Shown in pieces: positions 50,069 to 62,047 of a stretch of DNA of 64,000 bases. The notes beneath the pieces were generated by a model that made no database searches, was not told the origin of the DNA, and was given only the letters and a program-made list of their open reading frames with translations. This stretch comes from Endothia cerciana (lineage: Eukaryota; Ascomycota; Sordariomycetes; Diaporthales; Cryphonectriaceae): assembly GCA_026119935.1 (NCBI GenBank), contig JALRMH010000054.1, positions 186,001-250,000 on the forward strand. The letters are read 5' to 3'. The stretch's first letter is position 1; the number at the start of each line of letters is the position of its first letter. The position numbers and the translations under genes were made by a program.

Positions 50069-51443
50069 ATGAAGGGCCACACCTTCCTGAGGCAGGCCTT
50101 TCTGGCCTTCGTGGCCCTTTCAGATGTGCCCACGGCAACAGCACACTCGTGGGTAGAGCAGCTTCAGCGCATCGCCACTAACGGCACCATGATCAACCCT
50201 GCTGGCTACCAACGAGGTTACGTCGCTCGTGATAACCCGTTGTTCAAGGGCGACGTCTCGGACGACTTGTGGCAGCTTCCAGCCAATGCCCTGGGCCGCA
50301 CAACAATCCTCAACAATGATACCATCTGCAGCCCTCAACAGTCAACCAGCAACTACACCAGCGAGTTTCCCCGGCTAGTGACCGCACCAGGCGACTTCAT
50401 CGCGATGCGTCACCAGGAGAACGGCCACGTGACGCTGCCACTGAACCAGGCAAACAAGCCTCGCAATCGTGGTACCGTCTACATCTACGGCACGGACCAG
50501 TCGAGGCCTAACGACACCCTCGTGTCGATCCACAAGGTGTGGAATGTGGCTGGGACCGGTGGCGATGGGAGAGGTCGTCTGCTGGCGACGCGCAACTATG
50601 ATGACGGTCAATGCTACCAGGTGAACTCCGGCACCATCTCCGTTTCTCGCCAGAAGCAGTTCGACAAGGTCGCGTCAAATCCCCAGGGCTCCGATCTCTG
50701 GTGCCAGTCTGACATCCAGCTCCCATCCAACATCAGCACCAGTGCCAACTACACCCTGTATTGGGTCTGGGACTGGCCGACCCTGAACAAGGCCAACGCC
50801 ATGGAGGGCGAGGAAGGCGTAAAGGTCACCCGGCAGGAGATTTACACCTCGTGCATGGACCTCCGCATCGTGGATGCCTGCTCCGACGAGCTTGGCGACA
50901 CCAAGTCCCCAGCCTGCACCTCCAAGACAAAGTCGAACATTGTCAAGACCTTCGACAAGAGCCAGTCCTATGGCTCAGCAGCCGTCCCTCAGGAGCTCAC
51001 CGGCAACTTCGCTGTCAGCATTGACAAGACGGACGCTGACAGCGGCTCCAACGACGGCATGTCCGCCCCACCAGACCAGGCGACTGGCGGCTCTGCTACT
51101 GCTACCAGCGGTGGAGCCAGCACGGCTACTGCCTCCACCTTCCGGACAATCACCACTTCTGCCAGTGAGACGCGCACAGCCGGTGGTGCTCAGGTCACCG
51201 TTGCCTTGAGCACGGTCACGGTCACACAGGTAAGCTGCTCGGCCACTACCGAGATGCCGAATATCAGCTAACAGAAAGCAGGGAGTGACAACAGTCACAG
51301 TGACGGCTGGTAGCCCAGAATCGGCCACTGCGGTCGCCGAGGCTAGCAATGGTGACCTCAGCGTCCCGCAAACGCCGGGGGTGGCACCCTCAGTCCAGCC
51401 TTTTGCGAGACGGAGACGCTCGCGGATCGAGATCCTCAGCTAG
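50069..51443 (+). CDS. Secreted protein with N-terminal histidine, LPMO-like (DUF7492-like), 440 aa
   Basis: Two exons, 50069-51229 and 51282-51443, across a 52 bp intron (GTAAGC, CTAAC branch, CAG). Residues 1-25 form a signal peptide (KGHTFLRQAFLAFVALSDV, then PTATA), cut just before His26 (HSWVEQLQ). The body has GYQRGYVARDN, GDFIAMRHQENGHVTLP (His115 and His120), NRGTVYIYGTDQ, IHKVWNVAGTGGDGRGRLLA, NYDDGQCYQVN and YTLYWVWDWPTL. I recall these as the fungal DUF7492 family. Mature His1 plus a buried histidine resembles the copper brace of lytic polysaccharide monooxygenases. A Ser/Thr-rich region (about 330-420) and a basic tail follow. Enzyme activity is not established. Confidence 0.82.
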
Positions 51444-52268
51444 GCACTTGCCGCTGGAATCTCCTCTCCGGCGAGCTCACAGAGCCCCGACGGCTTTTAT
51501 TCACTTCTTCGTTTTCGTTCTTTCGCCTTAGGCGTCGGACATAGGGGGCCATGCGCCACGGGAAAGGGGACGGGGGACGGTACGGACTGGCGGGGTGGGT
51601 TCACGAGTGTTTATGAAATTTCCCTGTGTTAATTGCATCATGGAACGGGAGCATCGATCGTCCTTTGATTGCATGGCTGGACCAAGGTTTTATACCCCCC
51701 CCCCTCCCCCCAAAGATGAAGAAAATGGAGACTCCTTGAGGAACTGGGGATACGGGCGGCGTTCAGGTCTCGACGGCTGGGCTCTCCCGAGCGTGTTCCG
51801 TTGCCCCCCCCTCCCCCCCGTTTTAATCCAGAGGGTATTATGAGATAGGTGATTCAATAATTCGCTGTTGAGCATCAACTCCTGTATTTGTTTGTGTTCC
51901 GTGATGTCTTGTCCCAAAAGCTAGAGTGCAACTCGTCTTTTATATCTGGACGCATCGTGAGCTCCAGCCCGCCCCGTCGCAGCCCCGGGGGACGTGTGAC
52001 CGCGCGCGTCTCTGGGAAAGCTACGCATCAGGACAGGGTAGACCGAAACCCCGCAATATCCAGATCTCGAGGAAGCTCGCTGGTGAGGTCACCGTAATAT
52101 AGATAGACGAGCTTCATTTGCCGCGGCCGTGCAGATGCCATACTCGTCCCTCTCCCCTCGCCCCGCCCCGCCCCGCTCCTCCCGTCCATCCGTCGGCTGC
52201 GCCCACGGGCCAGAACACCAGAATCCCGTCCCCGGACGGACACCACGCCGCGGCGGCCCACGTGCGGC
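51444..52268. other. Convergent 3' spacer
   Basis: It lies between the ends of two convergent genes. C-rich tracts occur near 51692-51710 and 51805-51820. No ORF is supported. Confidence 0.6.
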
Positions 52269-53657
52269 TTACATCTCGCCGCACTGCGCGACGATGACGT
52301 CCAGGTCCGGCACGTCCTTGCCCCTCCGCCCCGTCTTGGTCGCCTCCATCTTCCGCACGACGTCCATGCCGTCGGCCACGCGCCCGAAGACGACGTGTTT
52401 CTTGTCGAGGAAGGGCGTGGGGACCGTGGTGATGAAGAACTGGGAGCCGTTGGTGTTGGGGCCGGCGTTCTTGTTTGCGGGCGGCGCCACCCGGGGTCAG
52501 CACGCTTTGCCTTGGGCGGATGCGAACGAAGAAGGGGGGGTGGTTTCTGGGGCTTTTTGGGGGGGGGGGAGAAAGGGGTAGGTATGTGAAGGGATGGATG
52601 GTTTGGCCTGGAGAAGGAGATGAGAGGGGAGCGACGTACAGCCATTGACAGCAGCCCCTCCGTGTCGTGCTTCAGCGTAAAATTCTCGTCGGCGAAGCTC
52701 TTCGTGCCGTAGATACATGTCGAGCCGGTGCCGTCGCCATGGAGGAAATCACCACCTTGACACATGAACTTTGGGATCTGTTCCTCGCCCGTCAACGTCT
52801 TTTTTTCCTTTTTCCTTCGTCTTCTTCTTCGTTTTCTTTTCTTGCTCTCATCCTTTCGGCCCCTCCGGCACTGTCTCATCTACCTCGATGAGTGTAGGAC
52901 CGGCCCAGCTGAGCGCGGGCGGAGAAGAGGGGGGGGGGGAGGAGTAGTCTGGACCGGGGGAACTTACGATCCGGTGAAACCGCGAGCCCTTGTAGCCCTG
53001 CGCCTTGCCGTTGACCTTGTACTCGCCGGTGCAGAGCTGGCGGAAGTTCTCGGCGGTCCGGGGCACGACGTCCTTGAAGAGCTCGAAGGTTATGCGGCCC
53101 AGGGGCTCACCTGTTGTCGATGGGGGGGGGGGGGGGAATGTCAGCCGGTGTTGTCCGTCCCGGGTTTTGCTCCTCACGATGCTGTGGCACGGGCTCAACC
53201 CTCCCGTCCCTGGGGAGAAACCCCAGCTCTGATCTGTCTGGCCGTGCCCCTCCCTCTTTCCACAGGCTGAGAGAGCGTGAGACGCCGGCACGAGCAGCAA
53301 GATGGGGTTTGCCATGACGGCCAGGGGCGGAGATCCCTCATCGCGGGAGATGATGGTCTCCGGGGAGAACAGACGGCTCCAGCTTACCACCCAGCGTTAT
53401 ATCAAAGAATACCCTGTCGAGAGCCCCGTCATCAGCACTTGCACTTCATCCGCCTCCCCCCGAGGCCGTCAGCCATCACACAAGAGCCTCCTCATCACTG
53501 CCACTGCCCCGGCATATGTAGCGAGTGACAGGGGTTAGGGTCCAGCCTCTCTCTCTTGGGAGGGCTGGCAACCAACCGCCTTGCTCGATCCCTCCCTTGA
53601 GGCTCCCCGGGGCGGGGGGTCCATCAGGCACGGGTTTGACTCACAGAGGGTTGCCAT
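52269..53657 (-). CDS. Cyclophilin H-type peptidyl-prolyl isomerase, 177 aa
   Basis: Five exons: 53657-53632, 53413-53388, 53110-52968, 52777-52640 and 52469-52269, in phase. The first two exons are only 26 bases each and encode MATLCESNP and VFFDITLGG. The cyclophilin core is complete: EPLGRITFELFKDVVPRTAE, FHRIIPKFMCQGGDF, GTGSTCIYG, FADENFTLKHD, NTNGSQFFITT and KKHVVFGRV, ending VIVAQCGEM. Active-site Arg, Phe, Met and Gln are present in FHRIIPKFMCQGG. Length and inserts match CypH, which joins the U4/U6-U5 tri-snRNP and Prp4 in the nucleus. The tryptophan equivalent to human CypA Trp121 is replaced by Phe (TPFLDKKH). Intron 4 ends in AAG. Introns contain G/C homopolymers. Confidence 0.9.
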
Positions 53658-56600
53658 TCTCAGGCAGCTGCGTAGGAGGCATATTCACTGTCGGCGCGTC
53701 GGTTTTGTTTGTTTGTTTGTTTTTTTTGGGTTTTTTTTATTGGCGTTGCCGGGGTGGCCAGAAGTGTGGTCGAAGCTCTTTTCGTTTCCTTTGGGTGTTT
53801 TTATGCGGGAACGGGCAAAGAGGAAATCCTGGGGGGCAGACTGGCAGGGGTGATGGGGTCTGGGATCGGACAGGGATTGCGCGCGGGCGTACTGTATGCT
53901 CTCAAGTGATGTGATATATCAACAACCACTCTGGGTATGGCGGCTCAGAGCACATCACCGTTCTTCTCAGAATTGCTTCCCTCCCTTCCCCGGCCACTTC
54001 CCGAGGATGCAATGGATTGGCCGGTGCCACGGGTCGATAGAGGACCCACGCCGCTGGACCGCTACTTACGAGAGAAGCCGAAGGGAAGAGCGAGGCCAAG
54101 GCCAGACCGCACTTCTCTCTAGTCACGAACGATCTTGGCCAACAAGAGGCAGATAACGCGCTGTCAACAGAGAAAGCAGTATTGGGTACTGGACCAAAGG
54201 TGTCCGTCCTCTGGACACCAGCTGTTGTCCCATGTCTGCCAGGCCAACAAGACCTGGTTGGGGTTTCACACTCTTTTCTCGTCCAATCTCCGCCAGCCGG
54301 TGGCAGCCTCCCTTCTCTGAATCCTGTTCCAGTCGTTCTCCCTTTTCAAATGAGGCACAGCAAAGTTGCCCATCACATCTGGCCACCGCCACCGCCGCAA
54401 AGATTCACAAGCTCCAGCGTGGCGTCCTCGACCTCCTTGAATATCCGAGCAAGCCAGAGTTGCCCCCAGCTTCCCATAGTCGCCCCCTGCACAGCCGGGT
54501 CCGCTCAAGTTCCATTAGACATATCCAGTATAACCCATTCATGCCCTCATAAACCAGCCCGACCCGGTCACCAGCGCTGCCCTGCTGCTCCTCGCCGGCG
54601 CAGCGATCCCGCACCGGCCCATCCTCCCGCACCGGGCCGAAGAAGAACCTCAGATGCTTCGGCTCACTACATCCATCTGGTTCATTGCCGCTGTCTTCCC
54701 CACCTTCCTTTGTATCTTGTTTTCTCTCCACCCTCTCGAAGAGTGCCGTCCGCTTAAGGACGATGACGTTGAACTCTGACCTGGGCCAACCATGACTGAG
54801 CCAAAGGGGGGCCCGCGGGATATTGTAGCTGGCGATGATCGTGCAGATAGAAGACGTATGCGACTATCTGGCCGGGACGTACATCCGCCGGCCTCGCAAT
54901 GCCGGCGTCCTCATCTTCCACGCAGCGCCTGTCATCGTCAACATCCTTGTCCGCCCCAGTGCCAGCTTTCACCTCCAGGTGCCAGGTGCCTGCCTACGCT
55001 CCCGGATATATGGCGAGGCGTCTGTGCTTAAAATACGACAATACGCCCGGCCAAGCAGCTCCTTTCGGCATCGGCATCGCCCGCCGCCGCCTGCAGGCCG
55101 AGACGGGCCAGCATGAGCTCCATAAGCCTCCATCCGGAGCCGGTCTCGTTCCCGCTGCCCCCGTCGAAGGCTATGGCTCCAGGGGCTGGTGCGGCACTTG
55201 TAATTCCCCCTCAAGGCCAGCGCAGCGTGACACGACTTTTCCTTATGCGTCTTCGGAAGAGGACGTCCAGATAGCATCACGCGCATCGGGCAGCTCCCGC
55301 CGTTTCAGCGCGCACCACGGGAGAGGACATGTCGGGCAGGCCGCGGTGGGGTGGGGGGGGAGGGGTGATAGTACAGTACAGCGGTCTTCAGGCCGAGGCC
55401 CGAGCTGCTGGCGGCACACGTGACCAGCTCCTCCAGGGAGAGCTCACCTGCCCACCGCGGCACAAGGTTGGATCAGCTGGCATCCCACCAGAGACCATCT
55501 TGGCCGGGCCGTGGCATCTTTGGCTAGGAGGGTGTGCTGGATGCAGGAGATGGTACCTAGAAGACAGCATGGGAACAGAAAAAGTAGACGGTCGTCAGAT
55601 GATGTCGGAAACCAGCGAGCGTACCAGCAACGTTGGACCGTGAAACAGCAGCCCAGCATGTCGTGCCGTCCAAGGCCAGTCGTCAGCTGGGTCACACAGT
55701 TTACTTGCGATGGCTGAGAGAAACAGACACTCGTCACCAGCTCACAATGCCTAATTTCGTACGATCCCTTCGGCCTGCTTCCAGAGCTTCACCAAGGCCA
55801 AGAATATTCGTTCCCAGGATCAAGCTGAACAAGCGCCAGATAAGTCTGAGCTACAGACATCACCCGGATACCGAGATAGCGTCACGCCAGGGGAGGGTTT
55901 CCGCACATACTCAACTCACATCAGCAAGAATCACACAAAAAAAAGCCGTTCGTGCCATAGCATTGTGGGCCCAGACCAGCACACAAGCCAAAAGGCCCTC
56001 CAGGCTAGGGGCAGCCGTTCAGCCTTAGCGAGAAGCTTGTTTCCCGCGACGGAAGCGATCTGCATGTGTCTTTGTGGCGATGAAGGGCCACATGGGCTCC
56101 GGGGGGATGGGGTGGGACCACATCATGTCGTCAACGAGAATTGCGTCAGCCCAGCGTGCCCAGGCCATCAGGTCATCTCGCAATTCCTGCTCTGATGGCA
56201 GCCGAGAAACCCGGGCCTCATTCCGCCTTATCAGAAGCCGGTGTGGCGTGTGTGTGTACTCTGTAGTATGTGAGGGCGGGTGTGTGCGTGTGGGGCAAGG
56301 CGATAGCGTCAAGTCCCAAGCCCCGGCAACCTCGCCTGCCGAGCGTCTAGACGTTTTTGTCCCCAAAGGTTTTGCTGTGGCGGGGCGGCCGGGAGCGCTG
56401 GCGCCGGCGGGACTCTTTACGTTCCAGTACTTTGTGTGCTGTGGTGGGCTGCCGCCCGCCCGTTGTAGGTATGGCACGAGGACCTTGGCGAAGGCCGGCA
56501 CGGCCGGATGCGGCTCTGTCGGTTGCTCATTCGGGGGTCTCATCATGATACCGCCGTAAGGCTGTGTCCTGTCTCTCGACGCCTTCGAGAACGAGCCTGC

Positions 56601-57186
56601 TGCGACAACCCGGTACTGTAGTCCGCCACGGTGGTCACGGCGGCCCCCCTACCGCAGTCTCCCGTCGTCGTGTGTGGAAATTCGGTTGCGTCGAGACAGG
56701 ACCGCGCATGGCTTCAGGTGAGACCTTGCCCGCGCAGTACGTCGAAGATTGTGCAACTGCTCCCCCAAATATGGATGACCAGCTTATGATTTAGGGGGGG
56801 TTTAGGGGGGTAGGCTACCACGGGAGCAGCGTACCGCCCCAGCACGGGAGGTCTTTTGGGATCGATCTCTCGGGCCGCTGCAGCACCACCGCCGCCGTGC
56901 CGGGAGATGATGCCACTGCCATCCCAAGGGCGGGGGCTTGCTGGACCCACGCTGCCCACGACGGTTTGGCGCCCGTCTAAGATGATCCGCCAGAATGATC
57001 GTAAGGGTTCTCCGCATTTAAGGGCTTGACGCATGTATTGTGGTGATAGAGTTCGTGCAACCCACGGGGGGTTTCGAGGCTGAGATCTCGGGTCCCCCTT
57101 CAGCCGCCGACGACATTAGGAAAAGCCTCGGTGCCAGATTGATGATTCTGTAACCCGCCCCGCCCCGAGAGGGACCGGCGTCGCAA

Positions 57187-57235
<49 letters not shown>

Positions 57236-59813
57236 ACGACCAGCAGCCAGGCAGTTCAGCCCCCACGGTCCAAGCGAACCAACAGAGCACGGCGGCGATG
57301 ACTACAGAGCTTGCGTTGGTCGTTGGCCAGGTAATCTCCGAGATCTGTAAGCCGAAAGTCAATTATAGGCAAAACCCTGGTACTGTTATCGAACCTGCTG
57401 GGTGGTACGCGCCTGCCGAAACGGTATCCTGCGGTCCCAGGCAGCACCCATACTACTGTATACTACTATGTGTAGTACGAGTAGTTAGTATATTACTCTA
57501 CTGTGGTAGCAGCAGGCCTATCGGGCTGGAACCATAGCGACTCGGCATCTAGGGGCCGACGGGGGTTGCCCACAGCCACACAGACTAGCACCAAAGCAAG
57601 CTTTCGGAAGCGGTAGTGTTTGGGAATTCTGGAACTGTAAAGGGTTGAGATGATTCTGCCCATGTGCATCTATTCCCGCGGGAAAGGGGGCTTCGATGGT
57701 TTAGACTGTCCCGTTGGGCTGGCTGATTGGCTGCTTCATGGTGGTCGTTATTCTTCCAAAAGTATATTCGACTATGGAGTGTGTGCCGTTTGGCATTGGG
57801 TGGGCCTGTCCAACAACCCGTGTATCCATCAGCTGAGGCAGATCATAAGGTGATTGATTGATTGTACCGAGCCATCCGTGACGGGGCGGCGGCCACTGAC
57901 TCGGCGGCGCATCTACTCCGAGGTCTAACCAGACCGGTCGCGAAGGCTGTAGGGGGGTCTACAAGAGTATCGAGGGGGTACGGGGCGGGCAGCTCTGAAT
58001 GGCAGGTCCAGGGACCGGGCCGAGCTCGACTGTTGACTCTGGGACTGCATCTTGCCGGGACGCCTCCATCCCCAGAGTTTGAGATTGCCAAGGGTCGAGG
58101 CTGGCAGACCCACATAGATCTTGCCGACAGTCTGCGACGGGATCGGACTGCGCGCCCCCCCCCCCTCCCCCAGGCTTGGGAACCCACCCACCTCGATCCT
58201 GCATGGCAGCATCGTCACGATCGGACGAGTCCTCTGACGAGTAAGCAGAACTAGTGCAGATGGACAGAGAGAGAGAGATGGGGGGGGGGGGAGGGAGAGG
58301 TTTATGACGTCGGGATTCTCGGGTCTCGACTCCAGAGCTACCAAGACACCGCCGGTGATTGATCAACGGGCACCACCGCCGAAAATCCGCCCTACAATGG
58401 CAATAATGATGAGTTAATCGATCGATCATGCTGGCCAGACTGCCAGATCAGGCGAATTTGTCCCTCACACCTCCACAGCCCGCCCTCCCCCCCCCCCGGC
58501 GAGCCGGCACCTCAGACCAGACCTCGAGGCGTGAGCAAATCCAGGCTCGCAGGTCCTTGTCCTCCCTCGGCGCTGCCAGGGAGGTGGTTCCAGATGAAAG
58601 CATCACTGCTGCGAGGCCTGCCCACCTCCACCAACCCCCCCCCCCTTCTCCCCTGGATTCCCGCCAGCACTAGACGTGAGGTTTGAGGCCTGTGCCCCGT
58701 CAACCCATGCGGGAACAGGCATCGAGGTCTCACTTAAAACCTCAGTGTGCGGGCGGGAGACCCCTGAGGGGGGGGGGCGCCATGTTGGCCCGCCTGCAGC
58801 CTCAGGACTCACAAGCCCACCGTCAGCCATGCCTGGAGAGGCGACCGAAAGCAGGCAGGTGTGTCTTGCTCTTGGATCATGCGGTCCATGCCGGGTCACC
58901 CACGGAGCTCCACAGGTTGCATCCTCCACCCCGATCCAACAATTATCCGGGCCCCTTCGAGATGTGACAGAAGGTGTACATTGTGTACATGGTAAGAGCA
59001 GGCAGGCTCATCTTCAGTCGGCCTTAGGCGTGCCTCCTCCCTGGGGGACGGGACGCCGGGGGTGCGTGTGGGCAAGATGTCTAGTCGTAGATGCATGAGG
59101 ATCATCCTTGTTGTGTTATTCCGGTCCTGGGCGTGCGCTTGCGTGTGCCCCCAGTGCTGGGTGACGCCTGAGCGGTTGAACCCCATCCTTCTCTAACGGC
59201 GGCGGCGAGGGGCCACCCCCCCCCCCCCCAAAATACGCTCCCGTGTCTACCGCTTGCGGCATAGCCTCCTTTTATTTCACGCCAATACGCCTACGACCCG
59301 GCCACTTGCCCGCTTTCCTGCCCCTTCTCACGCACTCCACGACTTGCTCCCACCAGCTAGGACAGCCCCCTCCCATCTGCTTGGAACCCGCCTGCGTTCC
59401 CTTTCAATGCCTTGCCTTGGCACTGAGATCTGTCCGTGACTTTTTTAATCACTCCCATCCCCATCGCCCGTCCCTCTTCTCCACTCCACACCACAACCCT
59501 CCTTCACCCAGCGCACGCTCACCCCGAGGGCCTCCTCACGCGGCGGGAGTCTCCCCCTTCTTCTTCCTTTTTCCTTTTCATCCGGGCTGGCGTGGGTCTC
59601 TGATCACGACTTCTCGAGTACGGATCCAGTGGGGTTCCCAATGGTCCCGGTCGACTAGAATCGTCCTGGCTGTTACCGAGCGACTAGCCGCGGCACTCGT
59701 CGCGGAACGAGCGGGGGCGTCGGACCTCTTCAACGTCCACGCGTCCGTCGTCCTGGTCCTGGATTATTGTCACGACAGCCGCATCCGCAACCCCCTACTG
59801 GGCAGCCGTCACC
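53658..59813. other. 6.2 kb spacer without a convincing gene, upstream of two divergent genes
   Basis: Plus- and minus-strand frames up to about 190 codons (for example 54182-54757 and 59243-59827) are low in complexity and match no family. It holds a CTG microsatellite and C or G runs near 58489, 58634 and 59217. The last 400 bases are strongly pyrimidine-rich, likely 5' UTR and promoter of the RING gene. Confidence 0.55.
57187..57234. repeat. CTG/CAG trinucleotide microsatellite, 16 units
   Basis: A pure run of CTG units, intergenic. Confidence 0.97.
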
Positions 59814-61381
59814 ATGGTGCTCGATAGCCCCGACCTGGCCGGCATGGCCGACCTGGCCGTTCGTGCTCTGCAGCACCAGGTCCGGCAGACCACCTCGAGC
59901 ATCATCTCGAGCGCTACAGCAGCCCCGGCGACCACCGATCTGGCTTCGTCGTCCTTGCTGCCATCGTCTACCTCGATCCCGCCGCCGGCAACAACCAGCG
60001 GCGGGTCTGATGGCAGCAATAACGACAACAACAACAACAACAACAATAATACCAGCTCTGGTTCCTCGCCACTGCTGTTCTTTGTTGCTCTGGGCTTCGG
60101 CGTCGTGTTTACGAACCTATGGTGAGCATCCGCTTTGCAGGGGCACGACGAGATGCCTCGTGTGTGGCGGGCTGTCCTAATAATCCGAACAGGATCATTG
60201 TCGGTGTCAAATACTGCTTCCGCTACAATGCCCGGAACCGCAACATGCGCATGACCGGGGAGGATGGCGAACCCATCAACCTCGAGAACATGCCTGCGCA
60301 CCCGCGCCGGCGCCGTCGGGAGAAGAAGCTGATGACCATAGACGAGGTCAACGAGAAGTTCCCGATGATGAAGTACAAGAGCTGGGTGGCAAGCCGTGCT
60401 CAGGAGGGACTGCCGACACAAGGTGGCATATCGCAGCCACCGAGCCGCGCGGCCAGTCTGGCGGACGCGGATGGTATCATGCCCGTGAACAAGGAGCGCG
60501 AGTCGATCGAGGAACGGCCTGCAACGGGTGGTGCCTCGATCACGACATCGCCGACTCGCGAGGAGCCGAAGGCCGAGCACACCGAAAAGGCCGCAACCGC
60601 AGCCGACGTCGATAGAGAGCGACAGTCCACGGACGCCGCGGCAGCCGCGGCATCGGGGCCGACACTGGAAAGAACCGACACCCCTGGTAGCGATGACGAG
60701 CATGACGATGACCATGATCAGATCCATGATGCACTCCCTCCGGAGGCCCTGGAAACATCCGGAGACACATGTGCTATCTGCATCGACACCCTCGAGGACG
60801 ACGACGATGTTCGCGGGTTGACTTGTGGTCATGCCTTCCATGCTGGATGTCTCGACCCGTGGCTGATCAGCAGACGGGCCTGCTGCCCACTCTGCAAGGC
60901 TGACTACTATACTCCAAAGCCTCGACCGGGCCCCGCAGAGGGTGCACAGCATCCAGTGATGGGCCCGACCGTGTCAATAAACCAGGATCCAAGGACGGCC
61001 AGGGTGAACATGCCCTCAAGGCCGGGTGTTGCATGGGCTTTGCCCGGTCGCCGTGGACGTGTCGCCTTCCCCACGTGGAACAGGAGTCGAAACGATCCTT
61101 CGACCCAGACACCCACGTCGCCGCGTACCTCGAGCACACCGCGACGCTCACAACATACCGGCTTCATGTCGCGGGCAGCGACAGCAGCGCGGGGCCAGTC
61201 CCGGCCGCACGGGCAAGACTCGCCAGAGGCCACGGGAAACCAAACCGGCGGTATCTTGTCGAGTATTCGGATGCCTAGGTTTACCCTGCCTGGCAGGTCG
61301 ACACAGCCAAATTCCAACAATACCGCTGAGGTGACCCCTTCAAATCTAGAGGCTGGTACCCGTACAGACGCTGCGGGATGA
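59814..61381 (+). CDS. Membrane-anchored RING-H2 protein, probable E3 ubiquitin ligase, 498 aa
   Basis: Two exons, 59814-60121 and 60193-61381, across a 71 bp intron (GTGAGC to ACAG) give FTNLWIIVGVKYCFRYN. A Ser/Thr/Pro- and Asn-rich luminal or outer part (residues 1-85, with an Asn run) precedes one membrane segment (about 86-108, LLFFVALGFGVVFTN). A basic stretch (HPRRRRREKK) follows on the cytosolic side. The RING-H2 lies near 296-337: CAICIDTL, LTCGHAFHAGCLDPWL, then CCPLC, keeping all eight zinc ligands. The tail is basic and Ser/Pro-rich. The layout resembles ATL/PA-TM-RING type ligases on endomembranes. Substrates are unknown. Confidence 0.85.
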
Positions 61382-62047
61382 CGGCCGGCAGCTAGCTAGA
61401 TGAAATAACTATGTTATCACCTCACCACCATCACCACCATCACCACCACCACCAATCTCCGTGCCGAAACACAACGGCAATGATCGACATGTATATCGAT
61501 GCACGTCGGCCAGCAGCTTAGCCAGCTGACTTGGCGATTACGCATATTGAACGACGGGGTAAATCTTGCGAGCAGAGCTAATCTGGACACTATATATGGG
61601 ACAGGCCCCGTATGCCCCCACACAACCTGAGGGGAGTATCGGTTGAGATTATGAGGAGGCGCCCACCGTAGGATTTCTTCATCTATGTAAGGACTGGTTG
61701 TATCCTCTTAGGGGCAGTGGATGGGTTGGGCATCCACGTCGGCAGTTGGATTGCATAGCAAGAACTGGGTGGCTCGGGACAGGAGATGGGATTGCAAGCG
61801 GCATGATTTTGTTTCACCGCGGGAGTTAGCACTGCAACAGGGGCGTTCATGATGTGAAATCGATTCGAAATGTTGCAGACATTTCTTCGCATGCTATGCT
61901 CTAGGGCTCTGGAATTTCGAAATGAACCGTTTCCCCTTGCTTCACAAGAGTCTGTGTAACCACAGCCCGGATGCCAGAGGCAGAACAAGTCTCATAAACT
62001 CTGCCCTTGGTATGTTCCCCCCCTGGATTACCACCGCAGTAACGCGT
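61382..62047. other. Convergent 3' spacer with a CACCAT repeat
   Basis: A CACCATCAC-type repeat lies at about 61424-61453. Nothing else coding is seen. Confidence 0.6.

Noticed and set aside
59795..60952. 385-codon minus-strand ORF over the RING gene
   Set aside because: Antisense shadow; the plus strand has a full RING-H2 and a proper intron.
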